DNA of 64,000 nt, from contig NZ_CP071321.1 of NCBI RefSeq assembly GCF_017309585.1, positions 1,860,001 to 1,924,000 on the forward strand, given 5' to 3'. The notes beneath the pieces are model-generated. The model was not told where the DNA came from. It searched no databases and saw nothing but the letters and a program-made list of their open reading frames with translations. The position numbers and the translations under genes were made by a program. The first letter of the stretch is position 1; the number at the start of each line of letters is the position of its first letter. This stretch comes from Nitrogeniibacter aestuarii. Its GTDB lineage: Bacteria > Pseudomonadota > Gammaproteobacteria > Burkholderiales > Rhodocyclaceae. This document shows positions 1 through 8,616 of this stretch, piece after piece.

Positions 1-332
1 TCTCCGGGCACGCCTACCAGTCGTTCAGACCGGTACCGCCCCAGTGGTCATCGCTTGTCTTCGAGGACTTTTGCCGCCGGCTGGCTGAGCGCGAGGGCGT
101 GATACTGCCCGAGCGGTTGGACTGGGCGCATTGGGCGCAGGTGGGCTATCAGCGGCAGGCGGAAGTTGCCCGCGACTCGCTGGTGCGCCACGCGTTCAGG
201 CGTGCTATCGAATTGTGGCTGGTGGGTGATATGGCGCTGGCACTTGAAGCAGCGGGCTTCGCAGTGACGGTGGGCGCCTTCTGCGAGCGGCCGGTAACAC
301 CCCGGAACCTGCTCATTCAGGCGCAGCGCTGA
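1..332 (+). CDS. C-terminal end of a probable SAM-dependent methyltransferase (5' truncated)
   Basis: The reading frame is open from base 3 to the TGA at 330-332, so the gene starts before the window; about 109 residues are visible. The tail has the helix-rich layout and the closing V-T-P-R-N-L-L-I-Q motif that I associate with class I methyltransferases whose last strand carries a TPRN sequence. No SAM-binding motif lies in the visible part, so the family call is an inference from the last residues only. It converges on the DUF302 gene, whose stop codon begins at the next base. The substrate cannot be judged. Confidence 0.4.
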   Translation, partial: SGHAYQSFRPVPPQWSSLVFEDFCRRLAEREGVILPERLDWAHWAQVGYQRQAEVARDSLVRHAFRRAIELWLVGDMALALEAAGFAVTVGAFCERPVTPRNLLIQAQR

Positions 333-803
333 TCACAGGCCGCTGTTTTCTGCCGTTTCGTCGACAATGGTCTGAACGAGTGTGTTGACTGCATTGATGG
401 CGGGCGTGTCGCCCGGCAGATGGCGCCAGGCCAGATAGACCGCGTTCGGGTCCTTGGGGATCTGATAGACCGCAATGGTCATCGGGCAGTAGACGATGTT
501 GTGAGGATCTTCCTCGGTCATCATGGCGCCCAGGCGGATCGAGCAGAACGCCACGATCTCGCCGTTCGTGAGGATGTCGGGACGATGTCCCAGGTCTTCG
601 GCCGTGCGCGCCATGATCTTGGCGGCCTCGTGGCGTGCCGCGATATTCAGGCCCTGGTTGCCGATGGCAATTTCCAGTGATTCGAGCGCGATCGTGTAGT
701 CCGCGTCGGCAATGCGAAGCTTGCGGGTCGTGTCGTCAGCCAGTGCAGGCAACGCAAACACGACTAGCAGCAGGGTCAGACGGCGAAAAAAAGCCATGGA
801 CAT
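333..803 (-). CDS. Exported DUF302-family protein
   Basis: 156 residues with a signal peptide (FFRRLTLLLVVFALPALA, cleavage after ALA near residue 22). The mature part has the DUF302 pattern: an early helix (ALESLEIAIGNQGLNI), then a central strand region with Cys residues (IVAFCSIRLG, NIVYCPMTIAVYQI) and a C-terminal helix. DUF302 proteins are small, often periplasmic and of unknown function. Two in-frame ATG codons lie at the 5' end (803 and 797 on this strand); a GGGAG sits 3 bases before the first and 9 before the second, so the second may be the real start. It is a single gene between the methyltransferase end and the helicase. Confidence 0.6.
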   Translation of the reverse strand: MSMAFFRRLTLLLVVFALPALADDTTRKLRIADADYTIALESLEIAIGNQGLNIAARHEAAKIMARTAEDLGHRPDILTNGEIVAFCSIRLGAMMTEEDPHNIVYCPMTIAVYQIPKDPNAVYLAWRHLPGDTPAINAVNTLVQTIVDETAENSGL

Positions 804-888
804 TGTCTCCCGGTGAGCGCGTCAGTGCGCTTCTGATTCGGATTCGAGGCCCGCATTGTGCCAGCACGGGCCCCGATTCGGGAGAGGA

Positions 889-2748
889 TTACTTCTTCTT
901 GGGCTTCTTGGGGCCGTCAAAGCCGCTATTCTTCGGGCCGTCGAATGAGCGGGGCTTGCGCGGTTTGAAGTCGCCACCTTTGCCCTTGTCGCCAAAGCCC
1001 TCGCGCTTGCCTTTCTTGTCGAAGGACTTGCCGCCGGGCTTGCCCTTGAACGGGCGGGCTGGTGCATTGCCTTCATGGCGAATGCGGATCGCCTGACCAC
1101 ACACGCGCGTGCGCTGGAGTTTGCCCAGCACGCCTTCGGACAGGTTACTGGGCAGCTCGACGATGCTGTGATCGTCGAACAGGTGGATCTGGCCGATCTC
1201 CTTGCCCGGGATGCCGCCTTCGTTGGCGATGGCGCCGACGATTTCCTTCGGCGTCACGCCATGCTGGTAGCCCACTTCGATACGGTATTGCGCGAGCTTG
1301 CCGTCGGCCACGTCACGACGACGACCCAGGATTTCGTCGCGATTTTCGCGGCGGGGTTTGTCGTGATCGCGCTTCGGGCCGTCCTTGCGGTTGGCATCGA
1401 GAATTTCGGGCCAGTCCGCCGGATCGAGCTGCAGGGGGCGCTCGCGCTGGGCGATGAACGCCAGGGCGCCGGCAATCAGGTGCGGCTTGATGTCATGCTC
1501 ATCGCGGATCTGACCGACCAGTTCGTTGAAGAAGAAGAGGTCTTCGTTTTCGAGCACATCCATCACTTGCTGCTTGAACTGGCCGACGCGTCGCTCGGTC
1601 AGGTCGGTCAGACTGGGCAGGGTCAGGGGCTGGATCTTCTGGCGGGTGGCGCGCTCGATGGTGCTCAGCATGCGACGCTCGCGGGGCGTCACGAACAGGA
1701 TGGCACTGCCCTGGCGGCCGGCACGGCCGGTGCGGCCGATGCGGTGCACGTAGGCTTCGGTGTCGTAGGGAATGTCGTAGTTGATCACGTGGCTGACGCG
1801 GGGCACGTCAATGCCGCGGGCGGCCACGTCGGTAGCGACCACGATGTCGAGCTGACCGCTCTTCAACTGGGCGATCACGCGCTCGCGCATCCCCTGGGTC
1901 ATGTCGCCATTGAGCGCTGCGGCGGCAAAGCCACGCGCCTCAAGCTTCTCGGCCAGCTCGTCAGTGGCGATCTTTGTGCGTGCGAAGACGATGGCGGCGT
2001 CGAGGGATTCTTCGGCCTCGAGAATGCGGGTGAGCGCATCGAGCTTCTGATTGCCGTGAACGACGAGCGCGCGCTGATCGATGGCCGAGACGGTGGTCGT
2101 GGCCGACTTGATCTTCACTTCCTGCGGATCGCGCAGGTGATTGTGGGCGACGCGGCGGATGACGTCCGGCATGGTGGCCGAGAACAGGGCGGTCTGGCGC
2201 GTCGCGGGGGTGTGCTCGAGAATCCATTCCACGTCGTCGATGAAGCCCATGCGCAGCATTTCATCGGCTTCGTCGAGGACCAGCATGCGCAGATCGTCCA
2301 GCACGAGAGAGCCGCGCTTCAGGTGATCCATGACCCGGCCCGGGGTACCGACGATGATCTGCGCGCCGCGCGAGAGCTGGCGCAACTGCACCACCATGCT
2401 CTGGCCGCCGTACAGCGGGACCACGTGAAAATCCTTCATGTGGTGGGCGTACTTCTGGAAGGCTTCGGCGACCTGAATGGCCAGCTCGCGCGTCGGTGCC
2501 AGCACCAACGCCTGGGGCTTGCGTGCCTTGAGATCGACCAGATCAAGCGTGGGCAGCGCGAACGCCGCTGTTTTACCGGTTCCGGTCTGTGCTTCACCCA
2601 GCAGGTCCTTGCCTGCCAGCAGGTGCGGAATACACGCGGCCTGGATGGGCGAGGGCGTTTCGTATCCCACGTCGGCCAACGCCTTGAGCAAGGGGGCGGA
2701 CAGGGAAAGGTCGGCAAAACGGATGCCGTCGGGTACAGCTTGGGACAT
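889..2748 (-). CDS. deaD: DEAD-box ATP-dependent RNA helicase, DeaD/CsdA type
   Basis: About 619 residues from the ATG at 2748. An upstream extension to 2802 has no support. The helicase core shows all motifs in order: Q-motif region (FADLSL...SPIQ), Walker A AQTGTGKT, PTRELAIQV, TPGRVMDHL, VLDEADEML, SAT, RGIDVPRVSHVINYD and HRIGRTGRAGR. Past the core comes a DbpA-like RNA-binding domain (YRIEVGYQHGVTPKEIVGAIANE... to IRIRHEG) and a Lys/Gly/Arg-rich tail with repeats of DGPK and KG. Length and domain order match E. coli DeaD (629 residues), which unwinds RNA in ribosome assembly and mRNA decay, mainly in the cold. It is a single-gene unit. Confidence 0.9.
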   Translation of the reverse strand: MSQAVPDGIRFADLSLSAPLLKALADVGYETPSPIQAACIPHLLAGKDLLGEAQTGTGKTAAFALPTLDLVDLKARKPQALVLAPTRELAIQVAEAFQKYAHHMKDFHVVPLYGGQSMVVQLRQLSRGAQIIVGTPGRVMDHLKRGSLVLDDLRMLVLDEADEMLRMGFIDDVEWILEHTPATRQTALFSATMPDVIRRVAHNHLRDPQEVKIKSATTTVSAIDQRALVVHGNQKLDALTRILEAEESLDAAIVFARTKIATDELAEKLEARGFAAAALNGDMTQGMRERVIAQLKSGQLDIVVATDVAARGIDVPRVSHVINYDIPYDTEAYVHRIGRTGRAGRQGSAILFVTPRERRMLSTIERATRQKIQPLTLPSLTDLTERRVGQFKQQVMDVLENEDLFFFNELVGQIRDEHDIKPHLIAGALAFIAQRERPLQLDPADWPEILDANRKDGPKRDHDKPRRENRDEILGRRRDVADGKLAQYRIEVGYQHGVTPKEIVGAIANEGGIPGKEIGQIHLFDDHSIVELPSNLSEGVLGKLQRTRVCGQAIRIRHEGNAPARPFKGKPGGKSFDKKGKREGFGDKGKGGDFKPRKPRSFDGPKNSGFDGPKKPKKK

Positions 2749-2890
2749 ATCAGGGACCTGCGAGGGGATAAGGCGGCCGGAATTCGGGCAGCGAACCCTC
2801 AAGTATCCCCCTTAAACGCAGGAAAGGAAAGAGATTTTTGCGGTGCAGCGAAGCTCTTCGATAAACGGTTTGGCGTCAAGCCGGGTCAAA

Positions 2891-3118
2891 TTAACGGCGT
2901 GACATGAATCCGATCAGCGCGAGCGTCGCGAGCGCGAGTCCGTAGCCACTGATGGGCGACTCTTCCGGGTCGGGCGCTTTGATGCTGGAGAGCTTGGTAC
3001 TCACTGCGCGGGTCGCAGTACTCAAGTCGCTTTCGGATGAGACCGATCGCTGAATCTCGAGGGCGGCTGCCGGCAAGGCGGTGAGGGTGAAGACAAGAAA
3101 TATGGTGCGAAGCAGCAT
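2891..3118 (-). CDS. Small exported protein with a C-terminal sorting-signal-like tail
   Basis: 75 residues with a strong ribosome-binding site (AGGAG, 6 bases before the ATG). The N-terminus is a signal peptide (LLRTIFLVFTLTALPAAA). About 30 polar residues follow (Ser/Thr/Asp/Glu), then PDPEESPISG, a hydrophobic helix (YGLALATLALIGF) and a terminal MSRR. Short motif, transmembrane helix and basic end make up the tripartite layout of PEP-CTERM-like sorting signals, although the core motif is not a canonical VPEP. It could also be a small two-helix membrane protein. No family is recognised. It sits alone between deaD and the Crp/Fnr gene, all on the same strand. Confidence 0.7.
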   Translation of the reverse strand: MLLRTIFLVFTLTALPAAALEIQRSVSSESDLSTATRAVSTKLSSIKAPDPEESPISGYGLALATLALIGFMSRR

Positions 3119-3300
3119 GATTCACTCCTGTGTTGCGAGTGCAGGTACGCGACTGGAAGTCGGATGCGGTGGCATGCGTTTCCGTCGAGCCCCTAGATTG
3201 CCGGTGTTGCATTGTCTTTTGATGACAATGGCAACATCGACAGACGAATCATGCGCCAGAATCAGAAATGTTGCAATGCAGAAAATATTGCAAAATTTTG

Positions 3301-4155
3301 TTAAATGAGCGGTCGGTGCCGCGGTGGAAGTGCGTGGTAATCCGCAAGTCTTTGAAGTTGTGTCAGATTGCCCAGCCGGAGTGTGCCGGGACGCCAGTCG
3401 ACAAGGCCCAGGTCACGCAGGCGCTTGAGCGATTTGTTGGTGTGAACAAGTGACAGCCCCATGGCGTCGGCCATGTGCTGTTGTGTCAGAGGCAGGCGAA
3501 GCATGTCACCGTCAGTCAGTCCGAGCAGTTCCGAGCGCCGGAACAGATGGATGAGCAGCATGCCGATGCGCTCCATGGCACGGCGTTGACCCACGGACAC
3601 CAGATTTTCGTCGACGATGAGTTCAGCGTTGGCGCTCAGCCAGGTGATGTCATAGCCCAGCGATGGCTGTTGCTGAAACAGGTTCCACAGTTTCCCGTGC
3701 GGGAAAACGCAGATGCGGCCCGCCGTGATCATCTCGACGCCCACGGGCGAGTCTTCGCCGACGCGCTCCTGCAGGCCGATGAAATCGCCCGGAAGCAGGA
3801 AGTTGAGAATCTGCCTGCGGCCGTCCGACAGACTGCGGAACCGGAAGGCCCATCCATCGAGCAGCGTGAACAGCGAGTTGCTGCGTTCTCCTTCACGGAC
3901 GATGGCGTTGCCGGCGGAGAGCTGTTTCTCGTTCTCCTTGAAGCTGTCGATGAATTCCAGCGTCTCGCCGCTGGCCGAATGAAAACAGTTGCGTGCCCTG
4001 AGCGGGCAGTGCTGACATGAAGTGTATTCAGCGTTTTGGGTCACCAAGGGCGTCTCCCGAGTGCCATGACGACATGGAGTGCAAGTGAAAAAGTGACGAA
4101 GCGTATTCGATGTTACACCCTCGTCATACGTCTTTTCTTGTAGCGTGCCGAACAT
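3301..4155 (-). CDS. Crp/Fnr-family transcriptional regulator with an N-terminal Cys cluster
   Basis: Up to 284 residues. The N-terminal half is a cyclic-nucleotide-binding-like beta barrel (AGNAIVREGERSNSLFTLLDGWAFRF, LPGDFIGLQE) and the C-terminal half a winged helix with recognition region LTQQHMADAMGLSLVHTNKSLKRL. Before the barrel is CQHCPLRARNC, a Cys-x2-Cys-x6-Cys cluster as in Fnr-like proteins that hold an Fe-S cluster or sense redox; CTPC lies further upstream. The phosphate-binding cassette lacks the Arg-Ser of cAMP binders, so it is not a cAMP receptor. The start is uncertain: the ATG at 4155 has no good ribosome-binding site, while a TTG near 4054 (just before V-T-Q-N) has GGGAG 6 bases upstream. 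It is divergent from the BLUF gene. Confidence 0.85.
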   Translation of the reverse strand: MFGTLQEKTYDEGVTSNTLRHFFTCTPCRHGTRETPLVTQNAEYTSCQHCPLRARNCFHSASGETLEFIDSFKENEKQLSAGNAIVREGERSNSLFTLLDGWAFRFRSLSDGRRQILNFLLPGDFIGLQERVGEDSPVGVEMITAGRICVFPHGKLWNLFQQQPSLGYDITWLSANAELIVDENLVSVGQRRAMERIGMLLIHLFRRSELLGLTDGDMLRLPLTQQHMADAMGLSLVHTNKSLKRLRDLGLVDWRPGTLRLGNLTQLQRLADYHALPPRHRPLI

Positions 4156-4203
4156 GGCCGCGATAGATTGATGCGGTACTTAAAAGTAATAGAGAAAACT
4201 ACC

Positions 4204-4614
4204 ATGATGGTCGGGTCAGAATCACTTTATCAGCTTGTTTATACAAGCCGGCTGGCATTTGATGCCAGTGTCAGCAGCGTGGCGGACATCTGCCGGGTCG
4301 CGCGTGTGCGCAACGATCAGGACGGTGTCACGGGGCTGCTCATCTTCGACGGCTTGCGCTTCTGCCAGTACCTGGAAGGGGCGCGTGACAAGGTTCGGGC
4401 ATTGGCCCAGGTGATCTGTGAAGACGTGAGACACGAACAGTTCATGATTCTTCATGAAGGCGAGTTCAGCGGTCCGCGGCTCTTCAACGACTGGTCGATG
4501 GGCTATGCCCTGACCGACGACGAGGACATGCTGTCGTCCGTGCTGGGCATGCGTGGTGTTTCCACAGTGCAAGCGGTGCAGGGCCTGGTGCCAAGACTCG
4601 ACTTGCAACCCTGA
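4204..4614 (+). CDS. BLUF-domain blue-light sensor (FAD)
   Basis: 136 residues from the ATG at 4204. An ATG at 4168 is in frame but adds a charged leader outside the fold. The flavin-switch residues are present with the same spacing as in AppA: Tyr13 (LVYTS), Asn37 (RNDQDGVTGLL) and Gln55 (FCQYLEG), plus the semi-conserved Trp-Ser-Met (DWSMGYAL, residues 97-99). The protein is little more than the BLUF domain with a short C-terminal cap, so it must signal through a partner. The closest neighbour is the Crp/Fnr regulator, divergently transcribed 50 bases away, which makes a light/redox pairing possible but unproven. Confidence 0.9.
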   Translation: MMVGSESLYQLVYTSRLAFDASVSSVADICRVARVRNDQDGVTGLLIFDGLRFCQYLEGARDKVRALAQVICEDVRHEQFMILHEGEFSGPRLFNDWSMGYALTDDEDMLSSVLGMRGVSTVQAVQGLVPRLDLQP

Positions 4615-4748
4615 ACCCCGTGCCCGCCAGCGGGCGCGCCACTTTCTGAAACACGGCTCGCTACATGCGGGCCGTTTTCACGTTACGATCCCGCCCCGCG
4701 TCGATGTCGGCGCGGCAACACATGGTTTTAGACCGGATCGGAGCGTGT

Positions 4749-5999
4749 ATGAGCGCAGCGGGTTGGTACGTTCTCATTGGTGCAGTTCTCATATCCATGG
4801 GTCTGCTCGCCTGTCGGTTGCGCGGGCTGGCCATCACCAGCGCCGTGGTCTATCTGGGGGTGGGGGTGCTCATCGGCCCGACCGTTTTCGGGCTGTTTCA
4901 CTTCAACCCGCTCAAGCAGGCGCATCTGCTCGAGGTCATCACCGAAATTGCGGTGCTCATGTCGCTTTACACCTGCGGCCTGAAGCTCAAGGTGCCGATC
5001 CGGTCACGGCTGTGGCGGGTGCCGTTCCGGCTGGCGACCATTTCGATGGTGATCGGCATTGCTCTTGTGGCGGCGCTCGCCCATTGGGGGCTGGATATGC
5101 CCTGGGGGGCGGCGATACTGATCGGTGCCGTGCTTGCGCCGACGGATCCGGTGCTGGCGACGGATGTGCAGGTCCGCCATCCCGGCGACAACGATCGGCT
5201 TCGCTTTGGGCTGACGGCCGAAGCGGGTCTCAACGATGGCACGGCCTTCCCGTTCGTGATGCTCGGCCTCGGTTTGCTGGGCCTGCATGACATCGGCAGT
5301 GGCGGTGCCTGGGTGGTTCGCGACGTGGTGTGGGCCTGTGTTGCCGGCCTTGCGCTCGGGGCAGGGTTGGGGGTGGCCACCGGACGGCTGATCTTCTTCA
5401 TGCGCCGCCGGCATCTGAACGCCGTCTTCATGGCCGACTTCATCGGTCTGGGCTTGATCGCGCTGGCTAACGGATTGGCATTGGCGATTTCGGCTTATGC
5501 CTTCCTGGCTGTCTTTGCTGCCGCGCTGGCGGTTCGGCAGACCGAGCAGTATCTGCTGTCTCGACACCTCGATACGCCTCAGGGCGAGGCGATTCGCTCC
5601 GCGGGCCTGGTGGATCGTTCAATGCATTTCAACGAGCAGCTCGAGCGCATCGGTGAAGTGCTGCTCATCTTGCTGCTGGGAGGCAGTCTGTTTCTCAACT
5701 CGTGGAGCTGGGAAGCGGTGCTGGTGGCCGCCTTCGTGTTCTTCGTGGCACGGCCGGTCGGGGTCTATGTTGGACTGTGGCGGGCGGATGTCACCCGAAA
5801 GGCCAAGCATTACATGGCGTGGTTCGGCGTGCGGGGTATCGGCTCGCTCTACTACCTGATGTATGCGATTGCGCATGGCCTGCCCAAAGAGCTTGGCCTG
5901 CAATTGCTGTCGATCACGCTGATCGTCGTGACCCTCTCGATCATCGTGCACGGTATGAGCGTTACGCCGTTGATGCGCAGGTACGCGCAGCCGGCCTGA
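4749..5999 (+). CDS. Sodium (cation):proton antiporter, CPA1/NhaP type
   Basis: 416 residues from the ATG at 4749, which has GGAGC about 6 bases upstream; the frame is open to 4665 but without better support. It is an integral membrane protein with about 12 predicted helices. The key motif of the family is visible: GAVLAPTDPVLATDVQV, whose Thr-Asp-Pro holds ion-binding residues, and a later acidic helix start (LTAEAGLNDGTAFPF). Family members exchange Na+ or K+ for H+ across the inner membrane. It is probably monocistronic. Its 3' end overlaps that of the converging OpgC-like gene by 38 bases. Confidence 0.85.
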   Translation: MSAAGWYVLIGAVLISMGLLACRLRGLAITSAVVYLGVGVLIGPTVFGLFHFNPLKQAHLLEVITEIAVLMSLYTCGLKLKVPIRSRLWRVPFRLATISMVIGIALVAALAHWGLDMPWGAAILIGAVLAPTDPVLATDVQVRHPGDNDRLRFGLTAEAGLNDGTAFPFVMLGLGLLGLHDIGSGGAWVVRDVVWACVAGLALGAGLGVATGRLIFFMRRRHLNAVFMADFIGLGLIALANGLALAISAYAFLAVFAAALAVRQTEQYLLSRHLDTPQGEAIRSAGLVDRSMHFNEQLERIGEVLLILLLGGSLFLNSWSWEAVLVAAFVFFVARPVGVYVGLWRADVTRKAKHYMAWFGVRGIGSLYYLMYAIAHGLPKELGLQLLSITLIVVTLSIIVHGMSVTPLMRRYAQPA

Positions 6000-7128
6000 C
6001 GGGTTTGCGTCTCCGGCCCGCCACCCACGCGGCGGCAAACAGGGCGGAAAAAGTCACCGCGAGGATGGCGACATCGATCAGATATGCGCGGTCGCGAATT
6101 TCGTCGCCCGCGATCCCCAGAACGAGCATGGCGACCACCGCATGGGTACAGAACACCGGCAAGGAGGCTTTGCCCAGAAATTGGAGCGGTCGGGTCAGAC
6201 GCGCTGCCGTTTCTCCGCGCGGCCCGAAGCGCAGCACCAGCAAAAGCAGGGCGGTCGCGTTCAGCAGGCGTAACGGCCCCATGTGCCATTTGTCGAACCA
6301 GGCGTTGAGGGCTTCATGCTCGGGGAAGGGGATCTGCCCGATCGCATGGCGCCAGGCGAAGCCGATCGCAGCGAAGGTGAGCGCGCCGATCACCCACCCG
6401 GCGGGCCAGCGACCGACGTTGGGCGTCCAGCCGTTGGCCATCGCCCAGCCGCCCAGCAGGCCGGTGGTCCAGACCAGTTGCCATGCCAGCAGGTCGAAAG
6501 CACCGGTGGCGCCGCGAATGATGGGAAACCCTGTCGACGCGACAAATGCGTCGTACCACTGCCCAGCGAGTCCGGTCTGAGCGAACAACCACAGGCCGAC
6601 CGTAAAACCGGCGACAGAGCGCCAGTAGCCCTTGGCCAGCGCAGCCAGGATCAGCGGACTGACGAGCAGGAACACCACGTACATGGGGAGGATGTCGAGC
6701 AGGCCGGGTTGATGGATCAGTGCCATCCCGCCGAGCACGGCAGCCCAGGGATCCATCTGGAAGAACCACATCATGCCGGGCAGCGGCCCTTTTTCGGGTA
6801 CGACGCCCGTCAATGGCAGGATGAAGAACAGCAATCCCAGCAGGCCGATGTGGCACAGATAGACCAGCCCCGCACGACGCACCAGCGCGCTGCGTACGAC
6901 GTCCACACCCTGGCTGAGCAGACGTCGGCCGTGAACCCGGCCGACCAGCATGCCCGAAATGAACACGAAGCCGAACGCGGCCGACACAAACCCGAAGGGT
7001 TGTCCCATGGGCTGCGTCAGGCGCGTCGGCACGTGCGTCAGCGTCATCAGGACGAGCATGAGGCCGCGCAATGCGTCGAGCTGCCACAGGCGCGAACTTG
7101 GCTGGGCGGCGGGCAGGGGAGTCGACAT
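5962..7128 (-). CDS. OpgC-like membrane acyltransferase-family protein
   Basis: 388 residues from the ATG at 7128. A TTG 9 bases upstream is less likely, and no clear ribosome-binding site is seen. The N-terminus has the family signature RLWQLDALRGLMLVLMTLTHVPTRL, with about ten hydrophobic helices and short loops. OpgC-domain proteins are related to acyltransferase 3 enzymes; E. coli OpgC succinylates osmoregulated periplasmic glucans. No opgG/opgH is near, so the substrate is unknown. It converges with the antiporter and its 3' end overlaps it. Confidence 0.75.
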   Translation of the reverse strand: MSTPLPAAQPSSRLWQLDALRGLMLVLMTLTHVPTRLTQPMGQPFGFVSAAFGFVFISGMLVGRVHGRRLLSQGVDVVRSALVRRAGLVYLCHIGLLGLLFFILPLTGVVPEKGPLPGMMWFFQMDPWAAVLGGMALIHQPGLLDILPMYVVFLLVSPLILAALAKGYWRSVAGFTVGLWLFAQTGLAGQWYDAFVASTGFPIIRGATGAFDLLAWQLVWTTGLLGGWAMANGWTPNVGRWPAGWVIGALTFAAIGFAWRHAIGQIPFPEHEALNAWFDKWHMGPLRLLNATALLLLVLRFGPRGETAARLTRPLQFLGKASLPVFCTHAVVAMLVLGIAGDEIRDRAYLIDVAILAVTFSALFAAAWVAGRRRKPVRPAARTCASTA

Positions 7129-7288
7129 GCGTTTCAATATCCGGAAACAACCCCGATCGGGTGGATTCGCACTTTAATTGAACTTGTGTATGCTGCAGTG
7201 CGTCATTTGTAATGAAAGGTCTCGTTTTCGTGGAGACCCAAGACATTGCTGACTGCTTCGACAGTCGGCCCAAAAAGGAGTTTGCTGC

Positions 7289-8368
7289 ATGGACACCATA
7301 TTCTGGCCGCTGGAAGCGGGTTCGCTCGTTCTGAAGAACCGCATCGTGATGGCACCGCTGACCCGCTGCCGCGCAGGTGAGTCCCATATGCCGAACGCAC
7401 TGATGGCCGAGTACTACGCCCAGCGGGCCAGCGCCGGGCTAATCGTGGCCGAGGCCACCATGGCCATCGCGGGAAACTCGGCCTTCTGGAAGGAGCCGGG
7501 CATCTACAGTGAAGCGCAGGTGGACGCCTGGCGGCAGGTGACCGATGCGGTGCATGCACGCGGGGGCAAGATCGTACTGCAGATCTGGCACGGCGGCCGG
7601 GCCTGCCACCCCCTGCTCAACGGTGGCATCACGCCCGTGGCGCCAAGCGCGCTGGCCATTGTCGGTGAGGAGGTGCACACCCCCGAAGGCAAGCAGCCCT
7701 ACACCCTGCCGCGTGCCCTTGAGACGGATGAGGTGCCCGATATCGTGGCCGGATTTGCCCAGGCCGCCGACAATGCGATTGCGGCCGGTTTTGATGGTGT
7801 CGAGGTGCATGGTGCCAACGGCTATCTGATTGACCAGTTCCTGCGCGACGGCAGCAACGTGCGTGACGACATCTACGGTGGCAGCCGCGAGGCGCGCGCC
7901 AAATTCCTCTTTGATGTGCTCGATGCCGTCTGCGAACGCATCGGCAGTGACAAGGTCGGCTTGCGCCTGTCTCCGCTCAATGGCTTCAACGACATGCGCG
8001 ACTCCGACCCGGTGGGGCTGACGGCCTGGCTGACCGCCAGGCTCGGGCGTTTCAACCTGGCGTATCTGCACATGATGCGCGCTGACTTCAAGGGTGAGCA
8101 GCAGGGCGATGTACTTGCTGCGGTGCGCGAAAACTATCCGGGCGTGGTCATTGCCAACATGGGCTATACCCCTGAAGAGGCCAAGGCCGCGGTCGGTGCC
8201 GGCCAGCTCGACGCGGTCGCCTTCGGTGTGCCCTTCATCGCCAATCCCGATCTGGTCGAGCGCATCGAGCTTGGCGCGCCCCTGGCCGAGGCCAATCCGA
8301 AGACGTTCTATTCCGATGGCCCCGAGGGGTACACCGATTACCCCACCCTCGAAACCGCGCACGCTTAA
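7289..8368 (+). CDS. Old yellow enzyme: NADPH/FMN-dependent alkene (N-ethylmaleimide-type) reductase
   Basis: 359 residues; AAGGAG lies 8 bases before the ATG. A TIM barrel with OYE motifs: NRIVMAPLTRCRA at the start, QIWHGGRACHP, GFDGVEVHGANGYLIDQFLRDGSNVRDDIYGGS (the His and Asn of VHGAN are the substrate-activating pair), and a C-terminal FMN phosphate site (GQLDAVAFGVPFIANPDLVERI). Such cytosolic enzymes reduce activated C=C bonds in enones, maleimides or nitro compounds. Length matches NemA/Xenobiotic reductase (about 360). It is alone in its unit. Confidence 0.9.
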   Translation: MDTIFWPLEAGSLVLKNRIVMAPLTRCRAGESHMPNALMAEYYAQRASAGLIVAEATMAIAGNSAFWKEPGIYSEAQVDAWRQVTDAVHARGGKIVLQIWHGGRACHPLLNGGITPVAPSALAIVGEEVHTPEGKQPYTLPRALETDEVPDIVAGFAQAADNAIAAGFDGVEVHGANGYLIDQFLRDGSNVRDDIYGGSREARAKFLFDVLDAVCERIGSDKVGLRLSPLNGFNDMRDSDPVGLTAWLTARLGRFNLAYLHMMRADFKGEQQGDVLAAVRENYPGVVIANMGYTPEEAKAAVGAGQLDAVAFGVPFIANPDLVERIELGAPLAEANPKTFYSDGPEGYTDYPTLETAHA

Positions 8369-8372
8369 AAAA

Positions 8373-8503
8373 ACGGCGCCAATCGGCGCCGTGAAGTGCA
8401 ACGAGGAGAAGAGCCGCCGGGGTCTTGCTTGCAGGTACCGCCCCCGGCCTGAACTTGCGCTGTTGCCGGCCGAATGATCGTCGCGCCGACAACGTGCTCT
8501 TCC
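8373..8503 (-). ncRNA. Candidate sigma-54-dependent small RNA (about 130 nt)
   Basis: On the minus strand a -24/-12 match (TTGGCACGTAATTCGCA, 8530 to 8514) predicts a start near 8503. The RNA would end at the hairpin ACGGCGCC/GGCGCCGT (8373-8392) followed, on this strand, by seven Ts. Inside is a second strong stem, GCCGGGG...CCCCGGC. No ORF with a ribosome-binding site fits. The TonB-receptor gene upstream on this strand already has its own terminator at 8664-8691, so the second terminator needs another transcript. This is inference from promoter, dyad and terminator together; no homologous RNA family is recognised. Confidence 0.4.
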
Positions 8504-8513
8504 TTCCGATTTC

Positions 8514-8530
8514 TGCGAATTACGTGCCAA
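8514..8530 (-). promoter_or_regulatory. Sigma-54 promoter match for the candidate small RNA
   Basis: TTGGCACGTAATTCGCA read on the minus strand. GG and GC are separated by exactly 10 bases; it deviates from TTGGCACG-N4-TTGCA at one position only. About 100 bp upstream, at 8617-8645, is an interrupted dyad CGACACAG-N13-CTGTGTCG, in the normal place for an activator site. Confidence 0.5.
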
Positions 8531-8616
8531 TCATCGCAATGACGTTCAAATTGCCCGATCTGCGCGTCATTCGGACCGATGGTCGCAAAACCGAGCCGTA
8601 CCGCGATGTTCATTCG

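Noticed and set aside
1075..2907. A 610-codon open frame on the plus strand opposite the DeaD gene
   Set aside because: It is the antisense shadow of a clear helicase; it lacks any family motif and a ribosome-binding site.
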